Notes: generated by a model not told the origin, from the letters alone. Numbered from the stretch's first letter, positions 17,171-26,790 are shown. The stretch: 64,000 nt of DNA from Palsa-504 sp963800415 (GCA_963800415.1 CAWDBS010000072.1:102607-166606); one strand, 5' to 3'. A program made the numbers and translations.

Positions 17171-18295
17171 GTGGCTTCTTCACCGATGATCAGAACGCAG
17201 GAAGGCGCGGCCAGGACCGCCGTCGAGGTGCAGATGGAGGGACTGAGCCGGCACTACGGCGCCGTCGTCGCGCTCGACAGGCTCGACCTGACCGTGCATC
17301 CGGGCGAGCTTGTCGCCCTGCTCGGCCCGTCGGGCTGCGGCAAGACCACCACGCTGCGCCTGGTCGCGGGACTGGAGGACGCCGACAGCGGCCACATCAC
17401 CGTCGGCGGAAAGGACATCACCCGCGTCTCGGCGGCCAAGCGCGACATGGGCATGGTGTTCCAGGCCTACTCGCTGTTCCCGCACATGACGGTGCGGCAG
17501 AACGTGGCCTTCGGGCTGCGGTTGCGCAAGGTCAGCGCGGCGCAGCGGGATAAGCGCGCGATCGAGATGCTTGACCTGGTCGGGCTCTCCACGCAGGCGG
17601 ACCGGTATCCGAACCAGATCTCCGGCGGCCAGCAGCAGCGGGTCGCCCTGGCCCGCGCGCTGGCCATCGAGCCGCAGGTGCTGCTGCTCGACGAGCCGCT
17701 GTCGGCGCTGGATGCCAAGGTCCGGGCGCAGTTGCGGGACCAGATCCGCCGGATCCAGCTCGAGGTGGGCATCACCACGCTGTTCGTCACCCACGACCAG
17801 GAGGAGGCGCTGGCGATCGCGGACCGGGTCGGCGTCATGCGGGACGGCCGCCTGGAGCAGCTCGCGCCGCCCACCGAGGTCTACTCGCGCCCGGCGACCT
17901 CGTTCGTGGCCGAGTTCGTCGGCCTGTCCAACCGGCTGGCCGGCGAGGTCCGGGGCGGCGAGGTAATCGTCCGCGGCTGCACGCTGCCGCTGGTGGAACA
18001 CGATGTACCCGACGGCCAGGTGGTAGCGCTGGTCCGGCCGGAAGCGGTGACCCTCGCGTCCGACGCCTCAGCCGAGTCCGGCCCGCTGATAGGCACGGTC
18101 ATCGCCGTTACCTTCCTCGGCGCGACCAGCCGGGTCACAGTCGATCTCGGCGACACCACGATCCTGGCTCAGCTCTCGACCTCCGACGCTTCCGCGCTGC
18201 CAGCCGGCAGTCGGGTCGCGCTGGCGATCCGCCCCGACCCGGTCCTGGTTTCGGCCAGCTCGGAACCGGCCGCCGCGGCCGATGAAGTGGCGTGA
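17171..18295 (+). CDS. ABC transporter ATP-binding protein with TOBE domain
   Basis: 374 residues from GTG 17171. The nucleotide-binding domain has Walker A GPSGCGKTTT (about residue 52), Q-loop VFQAYSLFPHMTV, signature ISGGQQQRVALARALA, Walker B LLLDEPLSALD and H-loop VTHDQ. A C-terminal TOBE-like domain (about 255-365) is typical of PotA/FbpC/PhnT ATPases. It energises import by the two upstream permeases. Its TGA stop overlaps the GTG of the phosphoesterase gene as GTGA, tying that gene to the operon. Confidence 0.9.
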   Translation: MASSPMIRTQEGAARTAVEVQMEGLSRHYGAVVALDRLDLTVHPGELVALLGPSGCGKTTTLRLVAGLEDADSGHITVGGKDITRVSAAKRDMGMVFQAYSLFPHMTVRQNVAFGLRLRKVSAAQRDKRAIEMLDLVGLSTQADRYPNQISGGQQQRVALARALAIEPQVLLLDEPLSALDAKVRAQLRDQIRRIQLEVGITTLFVTHDQEEALAIADRVGVMRDGRLEQLAPPTEVYSRPATSFVAEFVGLSNRLAGEVRGGEVIVRGCTLPLVEHDVPDGQVVALVRPEAVTLASDASAESGPLIGTVIAVTFLGATSRVTVDLGDTTILAQLSTSDASALPAGSRVALAIRPDPVLVSASSEPAAAADEVA

Positions 18296-19948
18296 GCGGC
18301 CGCCATCCGCCGCTGACCATCCACCGTCGGCTCGGTCACGGAGCGGTACTTCGCCGCGGGCTGTCAGCTCCGTACCGGGCCGTCGAGATTGGCGCAGGCG
18401 AGCCGCACATCGTCCGCGATGACTTCGGCGTGACCGGGCTCTGATGCCGCGCGCGACCCGGGCCGCGCGCTGCTCTGCCTGGTTCACATCACTGACCTGC
18501 AGCTTGCGGACGTCCAGTCGCCGACGCGGTTCGAGTTTCTCAACGCCCACTTCGCGGACCCCAGGTATGCCGAGATTATCCCGGTGCAGCGCCCCCAGGA
18601 GGCGCTCACGGTGCATGCCGTCGACGCTACAATCCGCACGCTCGGCACCGTGCACGGCCCGGCGAGCGGGCTGCCGATGCAGCTGGCGGTCACCACGGGC
18701 GACGCGATCGACAACGCGCAGTGGAACGAACTGCAGGCGTTCCTGACCCTGTTCGACGGCGGACTGGTATCGCCGGATTCCGGCGGTCCGGGCTACGAGG
18801 GAGTGCAGGCGCCGCACTGGCCGGGTGACGTCTTCTGGCGGCCGGACGGACCGGGCGCCGACGGGCCGGACTTTTTCCGGCGGGAGTTCGGCTTCCCGCA
18901 CCATCCAGGCCTGCTGCAGCGGGCGTTGCGCGAGTTCTCCGCCACCGGCCTGAGCATCCCCTGGCTGTCCTGCTTCGGCAACCACGAGGCGCTCAACCAG
19001 GGCGTGGGCACCCAGACGCCGGGCCTGGCCGCCGCGATGACCGGCGGCAAGAAGCCGGCCAGCCTGCCCGAGGACTTCGATCACGACCGGGTGCTCGAGA
19101 AGTTCACCGAGCATCCCGAGGCGTTCATGGCCGGCCCGTACCGCCGTGTCACGCCCGATCCGTTCCGCCGGCCGATCACGAGGCGGGACTTCGTCGATGC
19201 TCACCTGCGCGCCGGCTCACGTCCGTTCGGCCACGGGTTTACCGAACGGAACCGGCTCGACGGCACCGCCTATTATGTCCACGACACGCCTGCGGCGCGC
19301 TTCATCGCGCTGGACACCAACTGCCTGGCCGGCGGCGCGTCCGGATGCCTGGACGCCCGGCAGGCCCGCTGGCTGGAAACCCGGCTGGCGGAGGTGCATT
19401 CGGCCTACCGCGGGACGGACGGCGGCGAGATCCGGACCGGACACGACGACCGGCTCGTGATCCTGTTCTCCCATCACGGCACCGGCACGCTGGACAACAG
19501 CCGCGGCGGTCACGCGGGACCGGACGGCGAGCCGCTGCTCGGTGCCGGGCTGGCGGCCCTGCTGCACCGGTTCCCCAACGTGGTCTTGTGGCTGAACGGC
19601 CATACGCACACCAACACCATCCGCCCACGGCCTGACCCTGCCGACCCGGCGCACGGGTTCTGGGAGGTGACCACCTGCGCAGTGGTCGACTGGCCCTGCC
19701 AGACGCGGGTAGTCGAACTGCTCGACCACGGCGAGTACCTGTCCATCGTGACCACGATGGTGGATCACGACTCGCCGACGGCGCCGTCCCTTTCGCTTGA
19801 GACCTCGGATGACCTCGCCGCGCTGCATCGCGAGCTCGCGGCTAACGTCCCCTGGGACGTCACCGTCATGGCCGGCACCGCCGCGGACAGGAACGTCGAG
19901 CTGCGCGTGGCCCCGCCCTTCCCCCTCAAGCGCCTGCCCGAAGCTTGA
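18292..19948 (+). CDS. Calcineurin-like metallophosphoesterase (PPA1498/TIGR03767-like), one apparent frameshift
   Basis: Start GTG 18292 overlaps the importer ATPase stop. The first frame encodes about 50 residues including GEPHIVRDDFGVTG, then stops at 18442. The rest continues one frame over from about 18438: LLCLVHITDLQLADVQSP, TGDAIDN (about 18700), GNHE (about 18980), FSHHG and GHTHTN (about 19600), the metal-binding motifs of the superfamily. Removing one base near 18436-18441 restores a single reading frame of about 550 residues. No signal peptide is visible. Translational coupling suggests it cleaves a phosphate ester or diester delivered by the importer. The frameshift may be a sequencing error or an inactivating mutation. 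Confidence 0.75.
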
Positions 19949-20702
19949 CGCGCAGTGCGGCCAGGTCAGCGGCGCCGAGGCCGTGGTCGGTCAGCCACGA
20001 CGCGACCCCGCCGTAGCGCGCGTCCAGCTGCTCGAGGAACGCCGTCATCGTCTCAGCCCGCGGCCGGTGCAGATCGGCGGGCCTGCTGTTGATATCGCGG
20101 GCGTACAAGCGCGATCTGCGCAGCCGGGCCATGATGGCCTCGGTGCGCTCCCCCGAGGCCGCGTAGTCGGCGACCACGGCCTGCGCGGGCACGCCGGCCA
20201 CGGTGAGCGCGAGCGCCACCACGACCCCGGTCCTGTCCTTGCCCGCGGCACAGTGGACCAGCGCCGCGCCCTCGGCATAGGCGATACTGCGCAGCGCCCC
20301 CGCCACCTGATCGGGGCGGTCTTCCAAGTAGCCCAGGTAGTGCCCGCAGACAGGATCACTCGGGTACCTGGACTTGTCCTGCCGGTCCCTGGCCAGCAGC
20401 GCGTCGGCGATCATATCGGTGCTGGATCCCACCTCCGGCAGTACCGGGTGGTGGGCATGCCGCACGCCGGCGACGGCGTCCAGCGGCGCCGGGCCCTCGG
20501 CCGTCACCTCGTTGGAGCTGCGCAGGTCCACCACCGTGGTCACGCCGATGTCGCGCACCAGTTTCCGGACGTCAGCGGCCGACAGGTCCTGCAGGTTGTC
20601 CGCGCGCAGCAACCTGGCCCTGGCGGTCTTCTGCCCGTCGTCGGTGGGCAGGTCCCCCAGGTCGCGGACGTTGACCGCACCCTCAAGCTCAATCCACGCC
20701 AT
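19926..20702 (-). CDS. Tyrosine-protein phosphatase family protein (HCxxGKDRTG type)
   Basis: 258 residues from ATG 20702, preceded by AAGGTG; a longer frame to 20843 lacks support. It begins IELEGAVNVRDLGDLPTDDG, characteristic of the Tyr_phosphatase_2 (MptpB-like) family, with RADNLQDLSAADV and TTVVDLRSSNEV. The P-loop HCAAGKDRTGVVVA (about residues 145-158) holds the catalytic cysteine, arginine, and the extra Lys-Asp seen in MptpB-like triple-specificity phosphatases. Cytoplasmic. Its 3' end overlaps the convergent phosphoesterase by 23 bases. Substrate unknown. Confidence 0.88.
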   Translation of the reverse strand: MAWIELEGAVNVRDLGDLPTDDGQKTARARLLRADNLQDLSAADVRKLVRDIGVTTVVDLRSSNEVTAEGPAPLDAVAGVRHAHHPVLPEVGSSTDMIADALLARDRQDKSRYPSDPVCGHYLGYLEDRPDQVAGALRSIAYAEGAALVHCAAGKDRTGVVVALALTVAGVPAQAVVADYAASGERTEAIMARLRRSRLYARDINSRPADLHRPRAETMTAFLEQLDARYGGVASWLTDHGLGAADLAALRVKLRAGA

Positions 20703-21053
20703 GACAACACCTTCGCAGACCGCTCGAGAACCGCGGACCCGGCGGGGCCTGAACGGCAATGCCGTCCGGGCGGACGACCGAACCGCCCGGGAAGCGACGA
20801 CACCCACAGCGTCCTGGTTGTAAGGGATGGGGCTGGCCAGCACAGCCCGGATGCCGCGGGCAACGGCGTGCTTGCTGAAAGACGGCCACCTCTCCTCTTG
20901 TGACAGGTCTTCGGCGCGGATCAGCTCTTTGTCCTCGAAGATTTAGCGAGCCCGCTTTCTGACCGGAGAAAAGCGACCGGGTGAATTTTTCGCATATGAC
21001 TGCCTGCGCGGGGAAGTAGCCGGACGCTTGCCTTCACAGAAGAGGAGTCCGCC
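20703..21053. other. Divergent intergenic region, no gene seen
   Basis: About 350 bases between the phosphatase and the DUF1206 gene. Only an AGAGGAG ribosome binding site ahead of 21054 is clear. No repeat or RNA motif was recognised. Confidence 0.5.
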
Positions 21054-21908
21054 TTGGCTACCTGGACAGACCGGCGCAGAGCCGGTCGTACTGCTAGATC
21101 CGCGAGGTCCACTGGCCACCGGGCCGCGAACAGCAACGCCATGAGGTGGCTGGCGCGAGCTGGGCTGGCCGCGCGCGGCGTCATGTACATCATCATCGGC
21201 TGGATAGCCGTCCAGGTGGCTTTCGGCCACTCCAGCCGACAGGCTGACCGGACCGGCGCCCTGCACGCCATCAGCGCCACGTCGGCCGGGGGCGTCCTGC
21301 TCTGGCTGCTCGTCATCGGCTTCATCGGCATGGCGCTGTGGCGGCTGTCCGAGGCCCTGTACGGCTCACCGGGCTCCGACGGACGTAAGGCCAGTAAGAG
21401 GCTGGCTGCGCTCGGCCGGGCCGTCATCTATGCCGTCATCGCCTACGGCGTGCTCAAGTACACGCTCGGGACAGGTGGCCCGCAGTCCAGCGACAAGCAG
21501 TCGGTCGACCTGACGGCGACGCTGCTGAAGTATCCGGGTGGCCAGGTCCTCGTGGTGGTGATCGGCCTGGCCCTCATCGGCGGCGGCATCTACCTGGCCT
21601 ATGAGGCATGGAAAGAGAAGTTCCGCCGCGACATGAAACTCGGGCAGCTGCGGGCGCGCACCCGGCGCATCGTGGAGTGGCTCGGCAAGTTCGGCGGCAT
21701 CGCACGCGGCGCCGTGTTCACCACCGCGGGCATCTTCCTCGCCGTCGCCGCGGTCGAGGCCAAACCCCAGCAGGCCAAGGGGATCGACTCCTCGCTGCGG
21801 GTCCTGGCGTCCACCCCGCTCGGCCCCTGGCTGCTGGTCCTGGTCGCAATCGGGCTCATCATGTTCGGCCTCTTCTCGTGCTGCCAGGCCAAGTGGCAGC
21901 GCCTTTAG
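21054..21908 (+). CDS. DUF1206 integral membrane protein
   Basis: 284 residues from TTG 21054, behind AGAGGAG. A basic N-terminus (about 30 residues, Arg-rich) is followed by six hydrophobic segments arranged as three similar pairs, each opening with an ARxGLAARGVMY-like or ALGRAVIYAVIAYG-like motif. This triplication is the DUF1206 signature, common in actinobacteria. It sits in the cytoplasmic membrane; no function is established. A monocistronic gene by position. Confidence 0.85.
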   Translation: MATWTDRRRAGRTARSARSTGHRAANSNAMRWLARAGLAARGVMYIIIGWIAVQVAFGHSSRQADRTGALHAISATSAGGVLLWLLVIGFIGMALWRLSEALYGSPGSDGRKASKRLAALGRAVIYAVIAYGVLKYTLGTGGPQSSDKQSVDLTATLLKYPGGQVLVVVIGLALIGGGIYLAYEAWKEKFRRDMKLGQLRARTRRIVEWLGKFGGIARGAVFTTAGIFLAVAAVEAKPQQAKGIDSSLRVLASTPLGPWLLVLVAIGLIMFGLFSCCQAKWQRL

Positions 21909-21935
21909 GCCGGGTTCGTAGCCCCAGATGCTGCG

Positions 21936-22420
21936 CTAGCCCCAGATGTCGTGGGCGGTATCGACGATGAGGCGGAGCTTGGCGGCCTGCTCGTCGTAGG
22001 TCAGGGCGTTGCCCTCCACGGTGGAGGAGAACCCGCACTGGCCGGACAGGCAGGCGTACGCCGCGGCCAGGTCGGCCCAGAACTCCTCCATGTCCGGATA
22101 AACCGCCGGGTCGACGGAGGCGGGCCGCCGCGGTAGTGGACCATGTTCGGCGACGGGATGGTCAGCTTGGGCACCGCCGTCCTCACCTGGGACCTCAGGA
22201 ACGTGAAGTCGTCGCCGAAGATGGTGTCGTCGATGCGGATCTTCCCGTCGACGCGGATCGACGCCGGGGTGAACTCGATCTCCCCGGACGCGTTCCGGAA
22301 TTTCACGGCCATGTTCCCCGGCGCCTTGGATATCCCGCCGAGGGCGTAGATGAAGTCCATGTGCCAGGAGGCCCGGCGGAACTCGCCGTCGGTGGCGGAC
22401 TGCAGGCCGGCCTCCTCCTG
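21936..22420 (-). pseudogene. Decayed cobalamin-independent methionine synthase-like (MetE C-domain) gene
   Basis: Recognisable pieces of a MetE-like methyltransferase lie in two frames. One frame reads EEAGLQSATDGEFRRASW, DFIYALGG, ..TIPSPNMVHYRGG. A frameshift near 22130 leads into SVDPAVYPDMEEFWADLAAAYA, which joins directly to QCGFSSTVEGNALTY and the normal C-terminus AAKLRLIVDTAHDIWG. Roughly 190 internal residues (including the zinc-site region) and the N-terminal DHVGSLLRP part are missing. Deletions of this size cannot be sequencing error, so this is a true relic. Intact relatives transfer methyl groups to homocysteine or related thiols. Confidence 0.8.
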
Positions 22421-23046
22421 GCTCCGCCCCGGCCGGCTCGCCGTCGGCCGGACCGACACCGAGAAGGGACCGGGTGAGCGCGTGGCGTTCGCCGTTCATC
22501 TCGGTCAGTACGGCGGTGAAGTGCACGTCGCGCAGCACAGGCGGACGCTCGCCGGCGCGCAGTGAGCGGATCGGCGGTACTCACCCGGTCCACAATGCCC
22601 GACGATCGGGAGGGTGCCAAGGGGGTTATCGCCATGTGCGATGCGCGGTCCGGCCCGGCGATACCGACCGTCACCAAAGTGATGTCTGAATTTCTTGCGT
22701 CGCGCAACTATCAATGGCAGTGTTCGAGAAGTGATCCCTGTCTTCGCCAGGAAGCCGCCCGCCTTCCCGGGGGCGGCATCGGCATCTTGCGCCGCTGGGT
22801 GGATGGGGTCGGCTCGAAACGACCGCCGATGCTACCGGGCAGCTAGTCGTGGACAGGGTGGCGCTCGGCAGGTTCGGAGGGGATCTGGCCGGGTCAGCCG
22901 GTCATGGGGAGGGCAGGGCGGTGGTCGCTCATGGAGCGCGGAACAGGCCCAGCGGCCTGGTGGCCGCGGCCAGGGCCGCCAGCGTTTCCGTTGAGATCTT
23001 CAAGACCATCTGATCTCGCCCGCGAAGATTCAATCAAGGAGTTAAA
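22421..23046. other. Non-coding or degraded stretch upstream of modA
   Basis: About 600 bases with only overlapping low-quality frames. A frame ending at 23012 (...ASVSVEIFKTI) might be a gene remnant, but no family was recognised. AAGGAG just before 23047 is the modA ribosome binding site. Confidence 0.4.
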
Positions 23047-23856
23047 ATGCGCCGTTTCGCTCTCACCATAGTCGCGCTGGCGGCGATCGCCGCTGCGGGC
23101 TGCTCCAGCAGCAGTTCTTCAAGCACGGCTTCAAGCCCGGCCAGTTCGTCTGCGCCGGCCGCGAGCAGCCCGGCCGCCGCGCAGACAGGGACGATCACCG
23201 TATTCGCCGCAGCCTCGCTGATGGGGACCTTTACCCAGATCGGAAAGCAATTCGAGGCCGCCAACCCAGGGGATACGGTGAAGTTCAGCTTCGGGGGGAG
23301 TTCCACCTTGGCGACCCAGATTACCGGCGGCGCACCTGCTGACGTGTTCGCCTCGGCGGCGCCTGCCAACATGGACACGGTGGTCAATGCGGGTGACGCG
23401 TCCAGCCCGAAGGATTTCGCCAAGAACACCGCGGAAGTCGCCGTCCCGCCGAGTAACCCCGCGAAGGTGACTTCCGTGAGCGACCTGGCGAAGTCGTCGG
23501 TCAAGGTGGCGTTGTGCCAGCCGAAGGTGCCGTGCGGGGTCGTGGCCGCGGAGGTATTCAAGAACGCCGGGATCACCGTCAAGCCGGTCACGCTTCAGCC
23601 GGACGTGAAGTCGGTGCTGACCCAGGTCGAACTCGGCAACGTCGATGCGGGCATGGTGTACGTGACCGACGTGAAGGCGGCCGGGGCCAAGGTCAAGGGC
23701 GTGACCATCCCGGCCAGCGAGAACGCCTCGACCCTCTACCCCATCGCTACCATCAGCAGCAGCACGCACCAGGCCGAAGCTGAGGCTTTTGTCGCCTACG
23801 TGCTGTCACCTGCGGGCCAGCAGGTGCTCGCGGCTGCGGGGTTCCAGCAGCCCTGA
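23047..23856 (+). CDS. modA: Molybdate ABC transporter substrate-binding lipoprotein
   Basis: 269 residues from ATG 23047 behind AAGGAG. Lipobox in VALAAIAAAGC (Cys about 19), then a Ser/Ala-rich linker. The ModA fold shows ITVFAAASLMGTFTQIG (about 54-70), FGGSSTLATQI, GAPADVFASA, and GNVDAGMVYVTDV near residue 200, regions that contact the oxyanion. Captures molybdate (or tungstate) outside the membrane. First gene of modABC. Molybdenum is required by the CO dehydrogenase encoded at 60.9-64 kb. No ModE operator was recognised. Confidence 0.92.
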   Translation: MRRFALTIVALAAIAAAGCSSSSSSSTASSPASSSAPAASSPAAAQTGTITVFAAASLMGTFTQIGKQFEAANPGDTVKFSFGGSSTLATQITGGAPADVFASAAPANMDTVVNAGDASSPKDFAKNTAEVAVPPSNPAKVTSVSDLAKSSVKVALCQPKVPCGVVAAEVFKNAGITVKPVTLQPDVKSVLTQVELGNVDAGMVYVTDVKAAGAKVKGVTIPASENASTLYPIATISSSTHQAEAEAFVAYVLSPAGQQVLAAAGFQQP

Positions 23857-23874
23857 CCTAGTTCCGGAGCTGCC

Positions 23875-24735
23875 ATGGTGACCCGCACCGCGCCGTCGCA
23901 CCTGACATCCCGCGAACGAGCCAGGCGGGCCGCGCGAGGAGGTGCTTCGCGATCAGTGCCGGCGCCCTTGCTGGTGCCGGCCCTGATCGCGGTCGCGTTC
24001 CTGATCTTGCCTTTGGCCGGTCTGCTGATCCGCGCCCCCTGGGGCAGGCTCGGAGCGGCCCTGAGCGGGTCCGATGCGACCCAAGCCCTCATTCTTTCGC
24101 TGTGGACCGCGTCCGCGAGCACCGCGATCTCCCTGGTCATCGGGGTTCCGCTGGCCTGGATGCTGGCCCGGAGCAGCTTCCCGGGCCAGCATCTGCTCCG
24201 CGCCCTGGTGACGTTGCCGCTCGTGCTCCCGCCCGTGGTCGGCGGGGTCGCGCTGCTGCTGGCATTCGGGCGGACCGGGTTCGTCGGCCGCTATCTGGAC
24301 TCGTGGTTCGGGCTGACGATTCCGTTCACTCCGCTGGCCGTGGTCATGGCCGAGACCTTCGTCGCCATGCCCTTCCTGATCATCACCGTCGAGGGAGCGC
24401 TGCGATCCGCAGACCAGGGCTTCGAGGAAGCGGCGGCCACGCTGGGCGCGAAACGGATGACAGTGTTCCGCCGCATCACCCTGCCCCTGGTCGCACCGTC
24501 CCTGGCGGCAGGCGCCGTACTGTGCTGGGCGCGAGCTCTGGGCGAATTCGGCGCAACGATCACCTTTGCCGGCAGCTTCCCTGGCCAGACAGAGACGATG
24601 CCCATCGCCGTGTACTACGCCCTGGAGAATGACCCCGACGCGGCGATCGCGCTCAGCCTGGTGCTGCTGGTCGTTTCCGTCATCGTGCTGGTCTCCCTTC
24701 GCGATCGCTGGCTAAGGGGCGGCTCACCCCTATGA
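23875..24735 (+). CDS. modB: Molybdate ABC transporter permease
   Basis: 286 residues, ATG 23875, 18 bases after modA. Five to six membrane segments, with RALVTLPLVLPPVVGGVALLLAFG in the middle, and the EAA loop FEEAAATLGAKRMTVFRRITLPL (about residues 183-205), characteristic of ModB. Forms the membrane channel with ModC. Its TGA stop overlaps the modC ATG as ATGA. Confidence 0.92.
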   Translation: MVTRTAPSHLTSRERARRAARGGASRSVPAPLLVPALIAVAFLILPLAGLLIRAPWGRLGAALSGSDATQALILSLWTASASTAISLVIGVPLAWMLARSSFPGQHLLRALVTLPLVLPPVVGGVALLLAFGRTGFVGRYLDSWFGLTIPFTPLAVVMAETFVAMPFLIITVEGALRSADQGFEEAAATLGAKRMTVFRRITLPLVAPSLAAGAVLCWARALGEFGATITFAGSFPGQTETMPIAVYYALENDPDAAIALSLVLLVVSVIVLVSLRDRWLRGGSPL

Positions 24736-25826
24736 CGCACGTCGACAGCGGCGGCCTCGTCGTCGATGCGGAGGTCATGCGCGGTAGCTTCAACCTCGCG
24801 GTCAGCCTCGCCGCGGCACCCGGTCAGGTCCTCGGCCTGCTGGGGCCGAACGGGGCGGGGAAGTCCACCTTGCTCAGCGCGGTGGCCGGCCTGACCCCGG
24901 TCTCAGCCGGGCGCATCACGCTCGCGGGACAGGTAATGGACGACGCAGAGCAGGGCACCTTCGTCGAGGCCGCGGGACGGCCGATCGGTTTCGTCTTCCA
25001 GAACTACCGGCTCTTCCCGCACCTGACCGTGACCGAGAACGTGGCGTTCTCACCGCGGGCCCGGGGCCTGGGGAAGCACGCGGCCAGGTCAGCCGCCAGC
25101 TACTGGCTTGACCGGCTCAGACTGGCCGACCTCGCCGACCGCAAGCCCAGCCAGCTATCAGGCGGGCAGGCGCAAAGGGTGGCCCTGGCCCGCGCGCTGG
25201 CAGGCCAGCCAGCGCTGCTGCTGCTGGACGAACCCCTGTCAGCCCTGGACGCCGGAACCCGGCTCGATGTCCAAGCCGAACTCAAGCGACACCTGGCCGA
25301 CTTCACCGGGCCGTGCCTGCTGGTCACCCACGACCCGCTCGAAGCGCTCGTGCTGGCCGACCAGCTCATCGTCCTGGAAGGCGGGCGCATCGTGCAGGAG
25401 GGCACCCCGGCGCTGATCGCCCGCCAGCCCGCCACCGATTACGTAGCCAAACTCGTCGGCCTGAACCTGTACGCGGGCCGGGCCGACGGCTCCGCGGTGA
25501 CATTCGATGGCGGCGGAACCTTCGTGATTCCCGACCATCGCGAGCACGGTGACGTGCTGGTCGCGGTGCGTCCTTCCGCGATAGTCGTCAGCACTGTGCG
25601 CCCGCAGCCCAGCAGCGCCCGCAACACGTGGCAGGCGAAGGTGATCGGCCTCACGCTGCTGGCCGACCGTGTCCGGCTCGATCTCGACGGACAGCCCTCC
25701 GCCCTGGCAGACGTCACGCCCGCGGCGGTGGCGGAGCTATCGCTCGGACCCGGCAGCCAGGTGTGGCTCACCGTCAAAGCCACCGATCTCGAGGTCTACT
25801 CCCATAGCAGCGAACGGGCAGACTGA
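24732..25826 (+). CDS. modC: Molybdate ABC transporter ATP-binding protein
   Basis: 364 residues starting at ATG 24732, overlapping modB. Nucleotide-binding domain with Walker A GPNGAGKST, Q-loop FVFQNYRLFPHLTV, signature LSGGQAQRVALARALA, Walker B LLLLDEPLSALD and H-loop VTHDPLEA. A C-terminal extension of about 120 residues contains a Mop/TOBE-like part (WQAKVIGLTLLADRVRLDL). Completes modABC. The short N-terminal strand MTHVDSGGLVVDAEV is normal for actinobacterial ModC. Confidence 0.92.
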   Translation: MTHVDSGGLVVDAEVMRGSFNLAVSLAAAPGQVLGLLGPNGAGKSTLLSAVAGLTPVSAGRITLAGQVMDDAEQGTFVEAAGRPIGFVFQNYRLFPHLTVTENVAFSPRARGLGKHAARSAASYWLDRLRLADLADRKPSQLSGGQAQRVALARALAGQPALLLLDEPLSALDAGTRLDVQAELKRHLADFTGPCLLVTHDPLEALVLADQLIVLEGGRIVQEGTPALIARQPATDYVAKLVGLNLYAGRADGSAVTFDGGGTFVIPDHREHGDVLVAVRPSAIVVSTVRPQPSSARNTWQAKVIGLTLLADRVRLDLDGQPSALADVTPAAVAELSLGPGSQVWLTVKATDLEVYSHSSERAD

Positions 25827-26044
25827 GCGGCTCGGCGATATGTGCCGATCGCATCGCCATCCGAAGCCGACTTACAGGTCCCCGAGACAACAAACACGTG
25901 CTTCCTGCCCGCCAAGCCCTCCTGGCAGCGACTTTCACGGTCACGGTCCTTTGACTCGCCGTATTTCGGCTTCGACAGATAAGCCACACCCGATGCACAT
26001 AGCCAGAGGAGTCATGCGCACCGCTCACCAGGTGCGCCGATAAT

Positions 26045-26076
26045 CAAAAGATCCGTGAGTTGGCAGGTCACGGATC
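26045..26076 (-). terminator. Rho-independent terminator after first DUF397 gene
   Basis: A perfect 9-bp stem (26050-26058 with 26068-26076, GATCCGTGA) with a 9-base loop is followed on the minus strand by TTTTG. The stem overlaps the DUF397 stop codon. Confidence 0.75.
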
Positions 26077-26271
26077 GTTGAAATCCCCTTGCTTAACCCT
26101 GGCGACGAACTCCTGCCACCTGCCCCGGCTCAGGCTGATACGGGGACCATCAGGATCCGCAGAGTTACGGACCAAGACAACATCGGCCAAAGCCCCGATC
26201 TCGACACACTGACCATTGTCGCAGCGCCATACAGTACGCCAAGTAGGTTCGCCCAGCGATCTATCATCCAC
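26068..26271 (-). CDS. DUF397 domain small protein (first copy)
   Basis: 67 residues from GTG 26271, preceded by GGGGGAG. Core features of DUF397: a W near the N-terminus, CDNGQCVEIG, VLVRNSADPDGP, and the C-terminal WQEFVARVKQGDF. DUF397 proteins are small partners of XRE-DUF5753 regulators (BldB/WhiJ-type loci), possibly acting as antitoxin-like modulators. This is the last gene of the locus, with its own terminator. Base composition is visibly lower in GC than the flanks. Confidence 0.88.
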   Translation of the reverse strand: MDDRSLGEPTWRTVWRCDNGQCVEIGALADVVLVRNSADPDGPRISLSRGRWQEFVARVKQGDFNDP

Positions 26272-26395
26272 TACTCCCCCAACGGGTTATCAGACGCGAG
26301 ATCCTTTTTGAGGCAAACACGGGTTTCATACTCTTGTCAATGCTACGCGTTGGGTTTGTTGCGCATGGGCAATGAGTGTCTAATGTGAAGTAGGT

Positions 26396-26432
26396 AAAAT
26401 GTAAGGGTCGACGTGCTGCGTCGACCCTTACA
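26396..26432 (-). terminator. Strong Rho-independent terminator after second DUF397 gene
   Basis: A perfect 14-bp stem (26400-26413 and 26419-26432) with a 5-base loop, followed on the minus strand by ATTTTA. It lies 16 bases beyond the stop at 26449, separating the two DUF397 genes into different transcripts. Confidence 0.85.
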
Positions 26433-26448
26433 AAGAACAACTGTGAAG

Positions 26449-26661
26449 TCAGGCAATCTCGTCGAAGTGGCCCAGCTTGGCCCCGGCGAGAAACTGACGC
26501 CATTCTTCTGCCGTAAACCTACTAATGGGTCCTTTAGGATCACTTGTATTGCGAATATAGATGACGTCACCCTGACGCGCCACCCCGACGCAAGCACCGG
26601 TGTCGCAGGTACGTGAGACTCGCCATTCCAAATCCCCCGAAACCGAACTGTATAGTGACAT
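26449..26661 (-). CDS. DUF397 domain small protein (second copy)
   Basis: 70 residues from ATG 26661, preceded by GAAGGA. Same family as the 26068 gene: WRVSRTCDTGACVGVA, VIYIRNTSDPKGP, then WRQFLAGAKLGHF. The two copies share the pattern but differ at most other positions, so this is an old duplication or separate acquisitions. Presumed partner of the XRE-DUF5753 regulator upstream. Confidence 0.88.
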   Translation of the reverse strand: MSLYSSVSGDLEWRVSRTCDTGACVGVARQGDVIYIRNTSDPKGPISRFTAEEWRQFLAGAKLGHFDEIA

Positions 26662-26790
26662 GAATTATCCTTCGTTTCTTGATGCCCGCTCGAGCACATT
26701 ACCGAGTTCGGTAGTGTCGGTCCTATTGGGCAGTCCGTACCCCGTCGCACTGAACCGCCCAATAGAAACCCCTAGGCAAAGGTCGTCATA

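Noticed and set aside
26400..26432. The 33-base inverted repeat as a CRISPR unit or IS end
   Set aside because: Single occurrence and followed by a T-run on the minus strand; a terminator explains it.
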